64,000 nucleotides of DNA from Merdimmobilis hominis (GTDB lineage Bacteria > Bacillota > Clostridia > Oscillospirales > Ruminococcaceae). Positions 34,283 to 43,215 of the stretch are shown one piece after another. The position numbers and the translations under genes are program-made. Position 1 is the first letter of the stretch. Each line of letters begins with the position of its first letter. Under the pieces are notes generated by a model. That model was not told where the DNA came from and did not search any database. It saw only the letters and a list, made by a program, of their open reading frames with translations. Location of the stretch: the NCBI RefSeq assembly GCF_021109255.1, contig NZ_JAJODG010000002.1, one strand, 5' to 3'.

Positions 34283-35098
34283 TTATGCCTTTGCCGGGGG
34301 ATAGCGCTCCTCCAGCCACTGGATTAAATCAGCTACGGCGCCATCCATACAGGGCCCAAGAACCATTTTGCACAAAGGCTTCAGATCCTCCGGAGTAGTG
34401 CCTACACAGGTAGGAAACCCGGCGGAGAGGAACATCTCCCGGTCGTTGTAAAAATCCCCGATAAATACGGTGTTTTCAATAGGAATGTTTTGCTCCTTGC
34501 ACAGCTTCAAAAAGGCGCTGGCCTTGCTCACCCCATGGGGAAGCATCTCAATGGAGGTGAGGGCGGAGCGGACGAAGTCCACACCGGGGTAGGGGCGGCT
34601 TTTCAGTTCCTCATAGACTTGTTGGGCATCTTCTTCTGGAACAACAAAAAGGAATTTGTAGTAGGGGCCTTGGAGTTCCTCTAAGGTTCGGCGGGGAAAT
34701 TCCCGGGAAAAGCACTGATCCGGCCGGCCCTCTTCTTTTAGGATGAAGTACCCTTCCTCATTGATGAGAAGCACGCCAAATTCCCGGTGCTGGGAAAGGA
34801 TCTCCCGCAGGTAATCCTCTCCTTGTGGGGGGATATAGGTCACCGAATGAGCTCTGTCCTCCGCAAAACTATAGACAGCACATCCGTTGCCGATCACCGA
34901 ATCGGCATTGATGGGCAGGCCCTCCACAAAAGGCTTGATGTTGGTAATGCCCCGGCCGGTGCACAGGGCAAAATGACCTCCTTTTTCCACAAACCGGGCG
35001 ATGGCCTGGCGGTTGCGCTGGGGGATGCCAAGCCCTGCGATTCCCAAGGTGCCGTCAATGTCGCTGTAGAGATAGATGTCCGATAGGGTTTGAATCAT
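34283..35098 (-). CDS. HAD-superfamily (Cof-type IIB) phosphatase
   Basis: This 271-residue phosphatase has the nucleophile motif S-D-I-D-G-T-L at its N terminus, C-T-G-R-G as motif II, the motif III lysine in V-S-K-A-S-A-F and motif IV I-G-D-F-Y-N-D-R-E-M. The large C2B cap between them defines the Cof group, which acts on sugar and polyol phosphates. TGGAGGAA precedes the ATG at 35096-35098. It is the last gene of the ugp-like operon, 16 bp after the phosphodiesterase gene, which supports a role in dephosphorylating an imported compound. Confidence 0.88.
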   Translation of the reverse strand: MIQTLSDIYLYSDIDGTLGIAGLGIPQRNRQAIARFVEKGGHFALCTGRGITNIKPFVEGLPINADSVIGNGCAVYSFAEDRAHSVTYIPPQGEDYLREILSQHREFGVLLINEEGYFILKEEGRPDQCFSREFPRRTLEELQGPYYKFLFVVPEEDAQQVYEELKSRPYPGVDFVRSALTSIEMLPHGVSKASAFLKLCKEQNIPIENTVFIGDFYNDREMFLSAGFPTCVGTTPEDLKPLCKMVLGPCMDGAVADLIQWLEERYPPAKA

Positions 35099-35114
35099 AT
35101 ATTTCCTCCAGAAA

Positions 35115-36422
35115 TTACTTGAGAATGGGGAAGGGTTTCCCCTCCATCTGTGGCATGTCCACACCCGCTAAGGCAGCCAAAGTGGGGCATTCATCCAGCA
35201 GGTCGGCGCCATCGATGACTACCCCGGGGCGGATGTCCGGCCCGAATGCCACAAAGGGGGGCTTTTCCCCTTTGGATGGGTGATGGCCGTGGGTGGCGCT
35301 GTATTGATCGTAGAGCGGGGATTCCCGGGAAATGAGGATAGGGGCGGTAAAACTGTTCTGGAACAAGGTGCCAAGGGCGCCCTCTACCACAAAGGAGAAT
35401 TCTCCGGAAAGGCCCTCTTCTTTCAAGGCTTCTTCGGCGGTGTACACCCGGTCGATACACTGGGGATAGGCGGCCTGGAGGGCGAGAAGAGCCTTGTGAA
35501 CCCGGGATACCAGCCTTTCATCCCCTTTGTCCTTGAGGTGGATGTGGGTGGAGAACCCGGCAGAGAAGCTGTACGCCTCATACTCCTCTGGCAGGCCGTT
35601 TGCCCCCAGCCGGATGAAGCCCATATCCACCAAGCAGGCATTGAGGTGGAATACCTGACGGATGTCGATCTGCCCATGGTCGCCCAGCAGCACAAAGTTG
35701 GTGTCCTCGTAGGTGCCAGCGTCCTTGGTGGCCTCTACGATCCGGCCCACGGCGATGTCAAGCTGTTTGATACAGTCTTCAATCTCCTGGCCGTGGTCCC
35801 CGTGGACGTGGCGGGCGTGGTCCAGGTGGACGATGTGGTGAAGGAGCAGGTCCGGTTTGTGGTTGCGCAGGATGTCAATGGCGATCTCCACCCCGTAGAC
35901 CCGCAGGTCGTCATTGCTGTGCCAGTCGTAGCGGGAGATGAACCGGTCATAGTACTCCTCAAATGCAGCAGGGGAGGCGGCCTTGCGGTAGACTTCCCGC
36001 TGGTCCTCTTTGAGGGCTTTCACCGGCCAAATTTCCGGCACATTGTACCCCCGGGTATCCCCGGCGGTCACCGGCCAGTTGACCGTCGCCGCAGTGCGGC
36101 CGTCCTCCCAGACGGCGTCCACTAGGGTGGGAACTTGGATGCCTTCTTTCTCCCAGTACCAGTCGGAGCCCATGATGCTCCAGTTGGGTTCATCCCGGGT
36201 GATGCCCGGCTTCTGGTTGTGGGGGATGCCGTTTTTCTCCGGCCTTACGCCGGTGACAATGGCGGTGTGAATTGGATAGGTCAGGGTGGGATAAATTTCT
36301 CGCACATTTTTGACAATGGCGCATTTTTCCGCCAGCTGGGAACAGTAGGGAAGTTGGAACAGTAGATCCAGGTCGCCAGTTTGCAGTGCATCTAGGGAGA
36401 GGACGATCAGTTTTTTTGCCAT
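35115..36422 (-). CDS. Alkaline phosphatase-superfamily phosphodiesterase (NPP type)
   Basis: This 435-residue protein belongs to the type I phosphodiesterase/nucleotide pyrophosphatase group. Metal ligands and the nucleophile are visible: V-L-S-L-D-A-L, the threonine in Y-P-T-L-T-Y-P, H-L-D-H-A-R-H-V-H-G, L-L-G-D-H-G-Q and A-T-H-G-H-H-P. There is no signal peptide, so it acts inside the cell. The ATG at 36420-36422 follows AAGGAGATT. Its place behind a UgpB-like importer suggests cleavage of an imported phosphodiester such as a glycerophosphodiester. The substrate is inferred. Confidence 0.85.
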   Translation of the reverse strand: MAKKLIVLSLDALQTGDLDLLFQLPYCSQLAEKCAIVKNVREIYPTLTYPIHTAIVTGVRPEKNGIPHNQKPGITRDEPNWSIMGSDWYWEKEGIQVPTLVDAVWEDGRTAATVNWPVTAGDTRGYNVPEIWPVKALKEDQREVYRKAASPAAFEEYYDRFISRYDWHSNDDLRVYGVEIAIDILRNHKPDLLLHHIVHLDHARHVHGDHGQEIEDCIKQLDIAVGRIVEATKDAGTYEDTNFVLLGDHGQIDIRQVFHLNACLVDMGFIRLGANGLPEEYEAYSFSAGFSTHIHLKDKGDERLVSRVHKALLALQAAYPQCIDRVYTAEEALKEEGLSGEFSFVVEGALGTLFQNSFTAPILISRESPLYDQYSATHGHHPSKGEKPPFVAFGPDIRPGVVIDGADLLDECPTLAALAGVDMPQMEGKPFPILK

Positions 36423-36469
36423 AGGGCACAATCTCCTTTGCTTGTATTGAAAATGGTGGGTTTGGGTAG

Positions 36470-36515
36470 AGAAAAGGAACGCCGCCTTTTCCAAAAAAGA
36501 AGGGGTCGGCGTTCC
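36470..36515 (-). terminator. Terminator or attenuator after the binding-protein gene
   Basis: Read on the reverse strand, GGAACGCCG pairs with CGGCGTTCC and is followed by TTTTCTC. It lies inside the operon and would lower expression of the two enzyme genes relative to the importer. Confidence 0.7.
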
Positions 36516-36524
36516 AAGGGGAGG

Positions 36525-37826
36525 CTATTCCGCCAAGAGCTTATCCACTTTTGCAGCGGTCTCCTGCAAGGTGGAAACCGTGTCCGCGCCGTTGACCCAA
36601 ATAGCATCCAGGGCAGCGACAATCTCATTGCTGGCCTGGGCGTATCCCGGATTCATGGGGCGGCCGTGGCCGTAGAGCTCCAGCTGATCCAGGGCCACTT
36701 TGAATTGAGGGGTGGACTCATACAGCTTCTGGATGCGGTCGGTAGCGGTGGCGCTCTTGCGGCTGGGGACGTAGCCGGTGTATTCGCTGGCGTAAGCGGC
36801 CTGTTCGGGGCTGGTCATCCATTTGATGAACTCCCAAGCGGCTTCTTTGTGTTCGTCGGAGATTTTGGAGGTCATAATCAGGTTACAGCCGCCGGTGGGC
36901 ACGCCGTACTGGCCGTTGCCAGGGATGAAGCAGGTGTTGACTTCGAAGTTGTTCTCTTTGGCGTTGGCCAGGATGTTGGAGAGGTTGGCGGTGGAGGTGA
37001 ACCACATGGCGCAGTTTTGGTTGATATAGTCCGCGTCGATTTTAGTGGAGTCGGCGCCGGCCACGCAGCGGATGTACCCCTGGTCCTTCAAATCTTTAAA
37101 GAACTGGATGGCCTCAATGGATTTTTCGTCGGCGATGTTTGTTTTGGTCTCTTCGGGGTTTAGGACGCTGGTTCCGTTGCCCAAGAGGAAGGCTTCCAAC
37201 ACCCAGATGTAGGAGTACATAGAGAGGCCATAGGCTCCGGTCTCCTCTTTTATGGTCTTGCAGTACTGGGCCAGTTCCTCCCAGTTTTTGGGGCCCGCCG
37301 GATCAAGGCCGGCTTTCTCCAGCAGGGTGGTGTTCATATAGAGGATGGGGGTGCTGCGCAGGTAGGGCAGGCCGTACCAGGTACCGTCTACCTGGCAGTT
37401 GGTGAGAAGGCCCTCATAGAAGTCATCCATGTCGATATTGTCCCGTTCAATATAGGGGCTCAAGGGCTCCAGAACGCCGTTTTCGGCAAAGGTCTTGATG
37501 GATGCGATTTCCATGACGGTGACATCGGGCACTGTGCCGGAGATATAAGCGGCTTGAAGCTTCTGGTGCAGGTCCACATAGGTGCCCTGGTATTCGGCAG
37601 TGACGTGGATGCCTTTTTCCTTGCCCACCGTCTCGTTGAATTGGTTGACCAGATTGATGTTGTTCTCCTGGATCTTATCGGTCCAGGAATACCAGTAAGT
37701 CAGCTCCACTACTTCACTGTCGCCACTGGAGGAATCCGGGGTGGAGGAGCCGCCGCCTCCGCCGCCGCAGGCCGCAAGGGAAAGGGTCATGGAAGCCGCC
37801 AAAAGAAGTGCGATTGCCTTTTTCAT
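36525..37826 (-). CDS. Extracellular solute-binding lipoprotein (family 1, UgpB-like)
   Basis: This 433-residue lipoprotein has a lipobox signal (L-S-L-A-A-C-G-G) followed by a Gly/Ser linker. The mature part resembles E. coli UgpB in several blocks: S-T-P-I-L-Y-M-N, K-A-G-L-D-P with N-W-E-E-L-A, Q-N-C-A-M-W and T-G-Y-V-P-S-R-K. Sn-glycerol-3-phosphate or a related organophosphate is therefore a reasonable ligand, and the neighbouring phosphatases fit. A sugar cannot be excluded. AAGGAGATT precedes the ATG. It is followed by an intraoperonic terminator. Confidence 0.88.
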   Translation of the reverse strand: MKKAIALLLAASMTLSLAACGGGGGGSSTPDSSSGDSEVVELTYWYSWTDKIQENNINLVNQFNETVGKEKGIHVTAEYQGTYVDLHQKLQAAYISGTVPDVTVMEIASIKTFAENGVLEPLSPYIERDNIDMDDFYEGLLTNCQVDGTWYGLPYLRSTPILYMNTTLLEKAGLDPAGPKNWEELAQYCKTIKEETGAYGLSMYSYIWVLEAFLLGNGTSVLNPEETKTNIADEKSIEAIQFFKDLKDQGYIRCVAGADSTKIDADYINQNCAMWFTSTANLSNILANAKENNFEVNTCFIPGNGQYGVPTGGCNLIMTSKISDEHKEAAWEFIKWMTSPEQAAYASEYTGYVPSRKSATATDRIQKLYESTPQFKVALDQLELYGHGRPMNPGYAQASNEIVAALDAIWVNGADTVSTLQETAAKVDKLLAE

Positions 37827-37885
37827 GTTGAATCTCCTTATATTTTGATTTATAGAATTCCACCCGCAGTGGAAAGGGGGAACGG

Positions 37886-38713
37886 TTATTTTTCACCCAT
37901 GTAGGTAAAGGCCCGGATTACCTGCTTCTGGGCGATAAAGAAAGCAGCCAGCACCGGTATGACCAGCAGGACGTTGCCCGCCATGAGGATGTGGTATTTG
38001 ATACCGCCCTCAGCCGCTTTCAGAGCGGCAATCCCCACCGGCAGGGTGCGCACAGTGTTGTTGGTGGTCAGCACCAAGGGCCAAAAGTAGTCATTCCAGC
38101 TGCTGATAAAGGTGAGCAGCGCCAAAGTGACCACAGTGGGCCGGGCGATGGGCAGCATAATCCTGCGCAGGATGGTCCATTCGCTGGCGTTGTCCAGGCG
38201 GGCTGCCTCTAAAAGCTCCTCCGGCACCTGCTTGAAGGTCTGGCGCAGCATAAAGATGGCGAAAGCGCTGCTGGCCGAGGGGAGGATCAGCGACCAATAG
38301 CTGTTGATGAGGCCCAGCTGGCTAAACAGCAGGAATACTGGCAGGAAGATCAACTGGGCGGGGATCATCATGGTGGCCAGGGTCACCCCGAAGAGGAATT
38401 TGCTCCCTTTAAACTCATACCGGGCAAAGGCATAAGCCGCCGGGATCACCGTGATGCACTGGCAGAAAAGGGTGCCAAACACCACAATCAAGCTGTTTTT
38501 GAGCATATTCAAGAAGGGGATGGCGTTGAAGGCGGTGACAAAGTTTTCCCACTGGGGATTGCTCACCCAAAAGGAAGGGGGCATCTTCAGGGTTTCGCCC
38601 ATGGTCTTGATGGAGGTGAGCACCATCCAATAGAAGGGGAGGAAGAAGATGAGAAAGAGGAAGACGTCGAAGACCAGTTTCCCCGCGGAAGTGAAGGTGA
38701 TGCGTTTTTTCAT
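37886..38713 (-). CDS. ABC transporter permease, MalG/UgpE type
   Basis: This 275-residue inner-membrane protein has six membrane segments. The EAA loop that contacts the ATPase is visible as L-L-E-A-A-R-L-D-N-A-S-E. It forms a heterodimeric channel with the permease encoded just upstream. The gene is 12 bp from its partner in the order ATPase-permease-permease-binding protein. Confidence 0.92.
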   Translation of the reverse strand: MKKRITFTSAGKLVFDVFLFLIFFLPFYWMVLTSIKTMGETLKMPPSFWVSNPQWENFVTAFNAIPFLNMLKNSLIVVFGTLFCQCITVIPAAYAFARYEFKGSKFLFGVTLATMMIPAQLIFLPVFLLFSQLGLINSYWSLILPSASSAFAIFMLRQTFKQVPEELLEAARLDNASEWTILRRIMLPIARPTVVTLALLTFISSWNDYFWPLVLTTNNTVRTLPVGIAALKAAEGGIKYHILMAGNVLLVIPVLAAFFIAQKQVIRAFTYMGEK

Positions 38714-38725
38714 ATCTATGTCTCC

Positions 38726-39658
38726 TTACCGGTAATGGACCCGGCGGCTCAGGCTGCGGAAGTAGAAGATGGTACAGATGCCGATGATGATCATCAAGAC
38801 CACCCCCATGGCGGAAGCGTAGCCGATTTTGTAGTAGGAAAACCCGTAGAGGTAGATGTCGTACACCAAGGTATTGGTGGAGTTCATCGGCCCGCCGGAA
38901 GTCATGATGTTGACCGTCTCAAATACTTTGAAGGAGGAGATCATGTTCATCAAGGTCAAAAAGAATAGGGTGGGGGAAAGCATGGGCAGGGTGATTTTAA
39001 AGAAGGTGGTCATTCCGCTGGATTTGTCCAGGTTGGCAGCCTCATAGAGGTAAGGCGGGATGCTCTGCATGCCGGAGAGGAGGATCATGGCGTTGTAGCC
39101 AAGGCTCTTCCAAACGGATACGGTGATCAGGGAATACATGGCCACATCTGGGTCGTTGAGCCAGCCCACCGCAGGCAGGTGGAGAAGCTCCAGCAAGTAG
39201 TTGAGCAGACCGTAGTCGCTGTCCATCAGCCACATCCAAACAAAGGAGATGGATACCAGCGAGACCACATAAGGGGTAAACACAACTCCCTGTAAAAACC
39301 GGTTGACCCGGGTGTTGGCCTTCAGATAAACCGCCAGGGGAAGGGCGAGCCCCACCGACAGCACCACAGTAAAGAACATGTATTGGAAGGAGTTCCCCAG
39401 CACCTGCCAGAATTCTGGGTCGGCAAACATGTCAGTGAAGTTTTTGAGGCCGATGAAGGTCTTGGGGCCGATCATGTTCCACTTGAAGAAACTGAGATAG
39501 ATCATGTAGAAGATGGGGTAGAGGACAAACACCGAGAAGATGGTGAGGGAGGGGGCCACCATCAGGTAAGGCAAGGCCCTGGAGAAGATGTGCTTGGGTT
39601 TCCCCTTTGCCGTTTCCCGCACCTGGGCGGCGGGGAGAATCGCTTCCGTTTTTAGCAT
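38726..39658 (-). CDS. ABC transporter permease, MalF/UgpA type
   Basis: This 310-residue permease has an extended N terminus and six membrane segments. The EAA loop reads Y-L-Y-E-A-A-N-L-D-K-S-S-G. The N-terminal cytoplasmic stretch ends at about residue 30, before L-M-V-A-P-S-L-T-I. It lies 18 bp after the ATPase gene. Confidence 0.92.
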   Translation of the reverse strand: MLKTEAILPAAQVRETAKGKPKHIFSRALPYLMVAPSLTIFSVFVLYPIFYMIYLSFFKWNMIGPKTFIGLKNFTDMFADPEFWQVLGNSFQYMFFTVVLSVGLALPLAVYLKANTRVNRFLQGVVFTPYVVSLVSISFVWMWLMDSDYGLLNYLLELLHLPAVGWLNDPDVAMYSLITVSVWKSLGYNAMILLSGMQSIPPYLYEAANLDKSSGMTTFFKITLPMLSPTLFFLTLMNMISSFKVFETVNIMTSGGPMNSTNTLVYDIYLYGFSYYKIGYASAMGVVLMIIIGICTIFYFRSLSRRVHYR

Positions 39659-39676
39659 ACAGTCCCTCCTGTTTCG

Positions 39677-40714
39677 TTAGGCGATGGCCTGTTCTTGCTG
39701 GTCGAAGAAGAACAGGTTGGATTTTTTCACCACAATGGTCACCTTGCCGTACCCCACACCCCAGTCGTCAAAGATTTTTACGTGGACAATCCCATAGGGG
39801 GTCTGGACTTTGTAAAGGGTTTGGTCACCCAGCATCTCCCGGGCGAGAAGGTCCCCTTCCATGGCGACATAGTCGCCGGTCAGGCCAGTGATGGAGGATG
39901 CCACCATGGCGATTTCCGGCCGGAATCCCACATAGCGGGTTCCCTCGGGGAGGGAGACCCCCAATTCTGTGAAAGCAGAGGCATCCAGTACATTCATGGG
40001 CGGGGATCCGATAAATTTGGCGGTGAATACATTGGCTGGGTGCTGATAGATCTCATTGGGGGTGGTGCTTTGGCGGATAACCCCCTTTTCCAGCAGGACG
40101 ATGTCGGTGCCCATGCTCATGGCCTCCACCTGGTCGTGGGTGACGTAGACAAAGGTGGTGCCCAGCTTGCGGTAAAGCTCGATCAAATCGGTGCGGATCT
40201 GGTTGCGCAGCTTGGCGTCCAAGTTGGAGAGGGGTTCGTCCATCAAAAAGACAGCTGGTTTTTTTACAATGGCCCGGGCCAGGGCCACCCGCTGCCGCTG
40301 CCCGCCGGAGAGGTGCTGGGGTTTGCGGTCGAGATATTCGGTCAGGCCCACCATTTCGGAGATTTCCTGGATCCGTTTGTCCCGCTCCTCCTTGGGGATT
40401 TTGCCGTTTTTCAGGCCGAATTCCATGTTCTCCCGCACAGTCATAGTGGGGTAAAGGGCGTAGTTCTGAAAGACCATAGCGATCTGCCGGTCGCCGGGCG
40501 CTGTGTCCCGGACGCTGATCCCGTCCATAAAAATATCCCCCTGGGTGACCGTTTCAAGGCCGGCGATCATCCGCAGGATGGTGGACTTGCCGCAGCCGGA
40601 AGGCCCCAAAAGGACGGTAAAGCTCCCTTCCTTGATGCCTAAATTCAAATTCTCAATGACCGGAGGGTTCCCGCCATAGGATTTGGTGATGTTTCTGAGT
40701 TCAATCTTGTACAT
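39677..40714 (-). CDS. ABC transporter ATP-binding protein, UgpC/MsmK type
   Basis: This 345-residue ATPase has Walker A G-P-S-G-C-G-K-S-T, signature L-S-G-G-Q-R-Q-R-V and Walker B F-L-M-D-E-P-L-S-N-L-D. A C-terminal TOBE domain of about 110 residues is typical of the sugar/UgpC group. The start at 40712-40714 has GGGAGGT upstream; five codons before it also lie in frame. It is the first gene of the operon, unusual for ugp systems in which the binding protein often leads. A possible PhoP-like direct repeat lies upstream. Confidence 0.93.
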   Translation of the reverse strand: MYKIELRNITKSYGGNPPVIENLNLGIKEGSFTVLLGPSGCGKSTILRMIAGLETVTQGDIFMDGISVRDTAPGDRQIAMVFQNYALYPTMTVRENMEFGLKNGKIPKEERDKRIQEISEMVGLTEYLDRKPQHLSGGQRQRVALARAIVKKPAVFLMDEPLSNLDAKLRNQIRTDLIELYRKLGTTFVYVTHDQVEAMSMGTDIVLLEKGVIRQSTTPNEIYQHPANVFTAKFIGSPPMNVLDASAFTELGVSLPEGTRYVGFRPEIAMVASSITGLTGDYVAMEGDLLAREMLGDQTLYKVQTPYGIVHVKIFDDWGVGYGKVTIVVKKSNLFFFDQQEQAIA

Positions 40715-41060
40715 ACAAGTACCTCCCATTTCGATTACGCATTCATCCTACCAGAGCTTTGTTTAAGAATCCGCCATCATCCGGTAAAAAACAGGTAATT
40801 TTTTGGTGGGAGAATGGGGAATAATCTAAGAATAATTCCTAAAAATGTTGCGAATCTAGAAAAAAGAGGTATAATAAGAAAGAATACGGATTTAATCCAC
40901 TTTTCTTCCCTAAAGAGAGATTCTTCAACCGCTGGGGCCAAAGGCGGTGCGGCCAATTACCCTGGCAAAAGCTCGGCCTGCCCGGAGGGGGAAAAATCTG
41001 GGGTTTTTGGCGGGGAAGGAGTTTTTCCCGAATGAAATGTGAAAAAATACAACATTCTAG

Positions 41061-41089
41061 TTGTATGAATCCCCGCAATGTGGTATAGT
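41061..41089 (+). promoter_or_regulatory. Promoter of uvrB-uvrA
   Basis: TTGTAT (41061-41066), a 17-bp spacer and TATAGT (41084-41089). The predicted start falls just before the LexA box. Confidence 0.65.
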
Positions 41090-41100
41090 AGTAAGGCTAA

Positions 41101-41114
41101 GGAACCTATGTTCG
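41101..41114 (+). promoter_or_regulatory. LexA (SOS) operator of uvrB
   Basis: GGAACCTATGTTCG matches the Gram-positive CGAAC-N4-GTTCG box except for the first base. It lies just downstream of the -10, a position that would block transcription. Confidence 0.65.
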
Positions 41115-41221
41115 AATTCATTCGAGTTCTTTTGTTTTTTGTTTGTTGTTTGCAGTGATTCCGGTTTGGGAGTTGACTGGAGGAACTTGTCCCCAGCAGT
41201 TGTTGGGAGAAAGGAGCTGTA

Positions 41222-43189
41222 ATGCCAGATCGTTTTGAACTTGTATCGCCGTACCAGCCCACCGGCGACCAGCCAGAGGCCATCGACCGGATTGTCAAAG
41301 GATTGGAGCGGGGGGAGAGGGAAATCGCCCTGATGGGGGTCACCGGCTCCGGTAAGACCTTCACCATGGCAAACGTCATCGCCCGGCTCAACCGGCCGAC
41401 CCTGATTCTCGCCCACAATAAGACCCTGGCGGCACAGCTGTGTTCCGAATTTAAAAGCTTTTTCCCCAACAACGCGGTGGAATATTTTGTGAGCTATTAC
41501 GACTACTATCAGCCGGAGGCGTACATTGCCAGCACCGACACCTATATTGAGAAGGACAGCGCCATCAACGATGAGATTGAAAAACTGCGCCACTCGGCTA
41601 CAGCGGCTTTGTCGGAGCGGCGGGATGTAATCATCGTGGCCAGCATCTCCTGCATCTACACTATGGGCGACCCGGAAGACTATCAGAACATGATGATCTC
41701 CCTGCGGCCCGGGATGCAGAAGGATCGGGACGCCCTTTTGCGGGAACTGGTGGATCTCCAGTACGAGCGCAACGACATCAACTTTATCCGCAATAAATTC
41801 CGGGTGCGGGGGGATGTGGTGGAAGTGTTCCCCGCCAACTCCAGTGAGACCGCCATCCGGGTGGAGTTTTTCGGGGATGAGATCGACCGCATCAGCGAGA
41901 TCAATGTGCTCACCGGCGAGGTGAAGAATGTAGTCAGCCACGTGGCCATCTACCCGGCATCCCACTACATTGTACCGGCGGAGAAGATGGCAGCTGCTTT
42001 GGAGGAAATCCGCCGGGAGGCGGACGAGCAGGTGGCCCGCTTCCGGGAGGAAGGCAAGCTCATCGAGGCCCAGCGCATCGCAGAGCGGACCAACTACGAC
42101 ATTGAGATGCTCTCGGAGATCGGCTTCTGCAAGGGCATAGAGAACTACTCCCGGGTGCTCTCCGGCCGGGCGCCGGGCAGCACGCCATATACCCTGCTGG
42201 ATTACTTCCCCAAAGATTTCCTCTTCTTTGTGGATGAATCCCACGTCACCTTATCCCAGGCTCACGCCATGTACGCTGGGGACCGCGCCCGCAAGACCAG
42301 TCTGGTGGAGTATGGGTTCCGCCTGCCTTCTGCCCTGGACAACCGGCCTTTGAAATTTGAAGAGTTCTATGATAAACTCAACCAGATCGTCTTTGTCAGC
42401 GCCACCCCTGGCCCTTTTGAGAGGGAGCACGCCTCCGAGATCGTGGAGCAGGTCATCCGGCCCACCGGCCTTTTGGACCCGATTATCGAGGTCAAGCCGG
42501 TGGAAGGGCAGATCGACGACCTGCTGTCGGAGATCAACGAGCGGGTGGCCCGCAAGGAAAGGGTGCTCATCACCACTTTAACGAAGAAGATGGCGGAAGA
42601 CCTGACCGATTACCTGGAAAACATGGGGGTCCGCATCCGTTATATGCATTACGGGGTGGACACCATCGAGCGGATGGAGATCATCCGCGACCTGCGCCTT
42701 GGGGAATTTGACGTCCTGGTGGGCATCAACCTTCTGCGGGAGGGCCTGGACATCCCGGAGGTTTCCTTGGTCGCCATTCTGGATGCGGATAAGGAGGGTT
42801 TCCTCCGGTCGGAGACGTCGCTGATCCAGACCATCGGCCGGGCGGCCCGAAACGCTAACGGCAAGGTGATTATGTACGCCGACGCGGTGACCCCTTCCAT
42901 GGAGCGGGCCATCCGGGAGACCAACCGCCGCCGCAGCATCCAGCAGGCGTACAACGAAGCCCACGGCATCGTGCCCCAGACCATTCTGAAGGACGTCCAC
43001 GAGGTGCTGGAGATCTCCAGCAAGGAAACTACCGAGCAGAAGGCCCGGAAGAAGAAACTGAGCCACAAAGAGCGGGAAGCCCTCATCGAGAAACTGACGG
43101 TGGAGATGAAGAACGCCGCCAAGCTTCTGGAATTCGAGCACGCCGCTTACCTGCGGGATAAGATTAAGACCCTGCGGGAACAGAAATAA
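41222..43189 (+). CDS. uvrB: Excinuclease ABC subunit B
   Basis: This 655-residue DNA-damage verification helicase works in nucleotide excision repair. Walker A is G-V-T-G-S-G-K-T, the damage-probing beta-hairpin region carries Y-Y-D-Y-Y-Q-P-E-A-Y, and helicase motif VI is Q-T-I-G-R-A-A-R. The C-terminal UVR motif that binds UvrC and UvrA is present (A-K-L-L-E-F-E-H-A-A-Y-L-R-D). AAAGGAG precedes the ATG. It is co-transcribed with uvrA, 26 bp downstream, under a LexA box. Confidence 0.97.
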   Translation: MPDRFELVSPYQPTGDQPEAIDRIVKGLERGEREIALMGVTGSGKTFTMANVIARLNRPTLILAHNKTLAAQLCSEFKSFFPNNAVEYFVSYYDYYQPEAYIASTDTYIEKDSAINDEIEKLRHSATAALSERRDVIIVASISCIYTMGDPEDYQNMMISLRPGMQKDRDALLRELVDLQYERNDINFIRNKFRVRGDVVEVFPANSSETAIRVEFFGDEIDRISEINVLTGEVKNVVSHVAIYPASHYIVPAEKMAAALEEIRREADEQVARFREEGKLIEAQRIAERTNYDIEMLSEIGFCKGIENYSRVLSGRAPGSTPYTLLDYFPKDFLFFVDESHVTLSQAHAMYAGDRARKTSLVEYGFRLPSALDNRPLKFEEFYDKLNQIVFVSATPGPFEREHASEIVEQVIRPTGLLDPIIEVKPVEGQIDDLLSEINERVARKERVLITTLTKKMAEDLTDYLENMGVRIRYMHYGVDTIERMEIIRDLRLGEFDVLVGINLLREGLDIPEVSLVAILDADKEGFLRSETSLIQTIGRAARNANGKVIMYADAVTPSMERAIRETNRRRSIQQAYNEAHGIVPQTILKDVHEVLEISSKETTEQKARKKKLSHKEREALIEKLTVEMKNAAKLLEFEHAAYLRDKIKTLREQK

Positions 43190-43215
43190 CCAGGACGACA
43201 AAGGAGTAATCAATT

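Larger units (their letters stand above)
40715..41221. other. 507-bp regulatory gap between the ugp-like operon and uvrB
   Basis: There is no credible gene here. Facing left, TTACC repeats at an 11-bp period (reverse strand, 40783-40798). Facing right are two promoters, TTGCGA/TATAAT (40848-40875, 16-bp spacer) and TTGTAT/TATAGT (41061-41089), then a LexA box. The part from 40880 to 41040 is purine-rich with several short GC stems and no clear fold. Confidence 0.5.

Noticed and set aside
41034..41090. An 18-codon frame with an AAGGAG-like site upstream of uvrB
   Set aside because: It lies over the uvrB promoter and ends in the -10; chance is more likely than a leader peptide.
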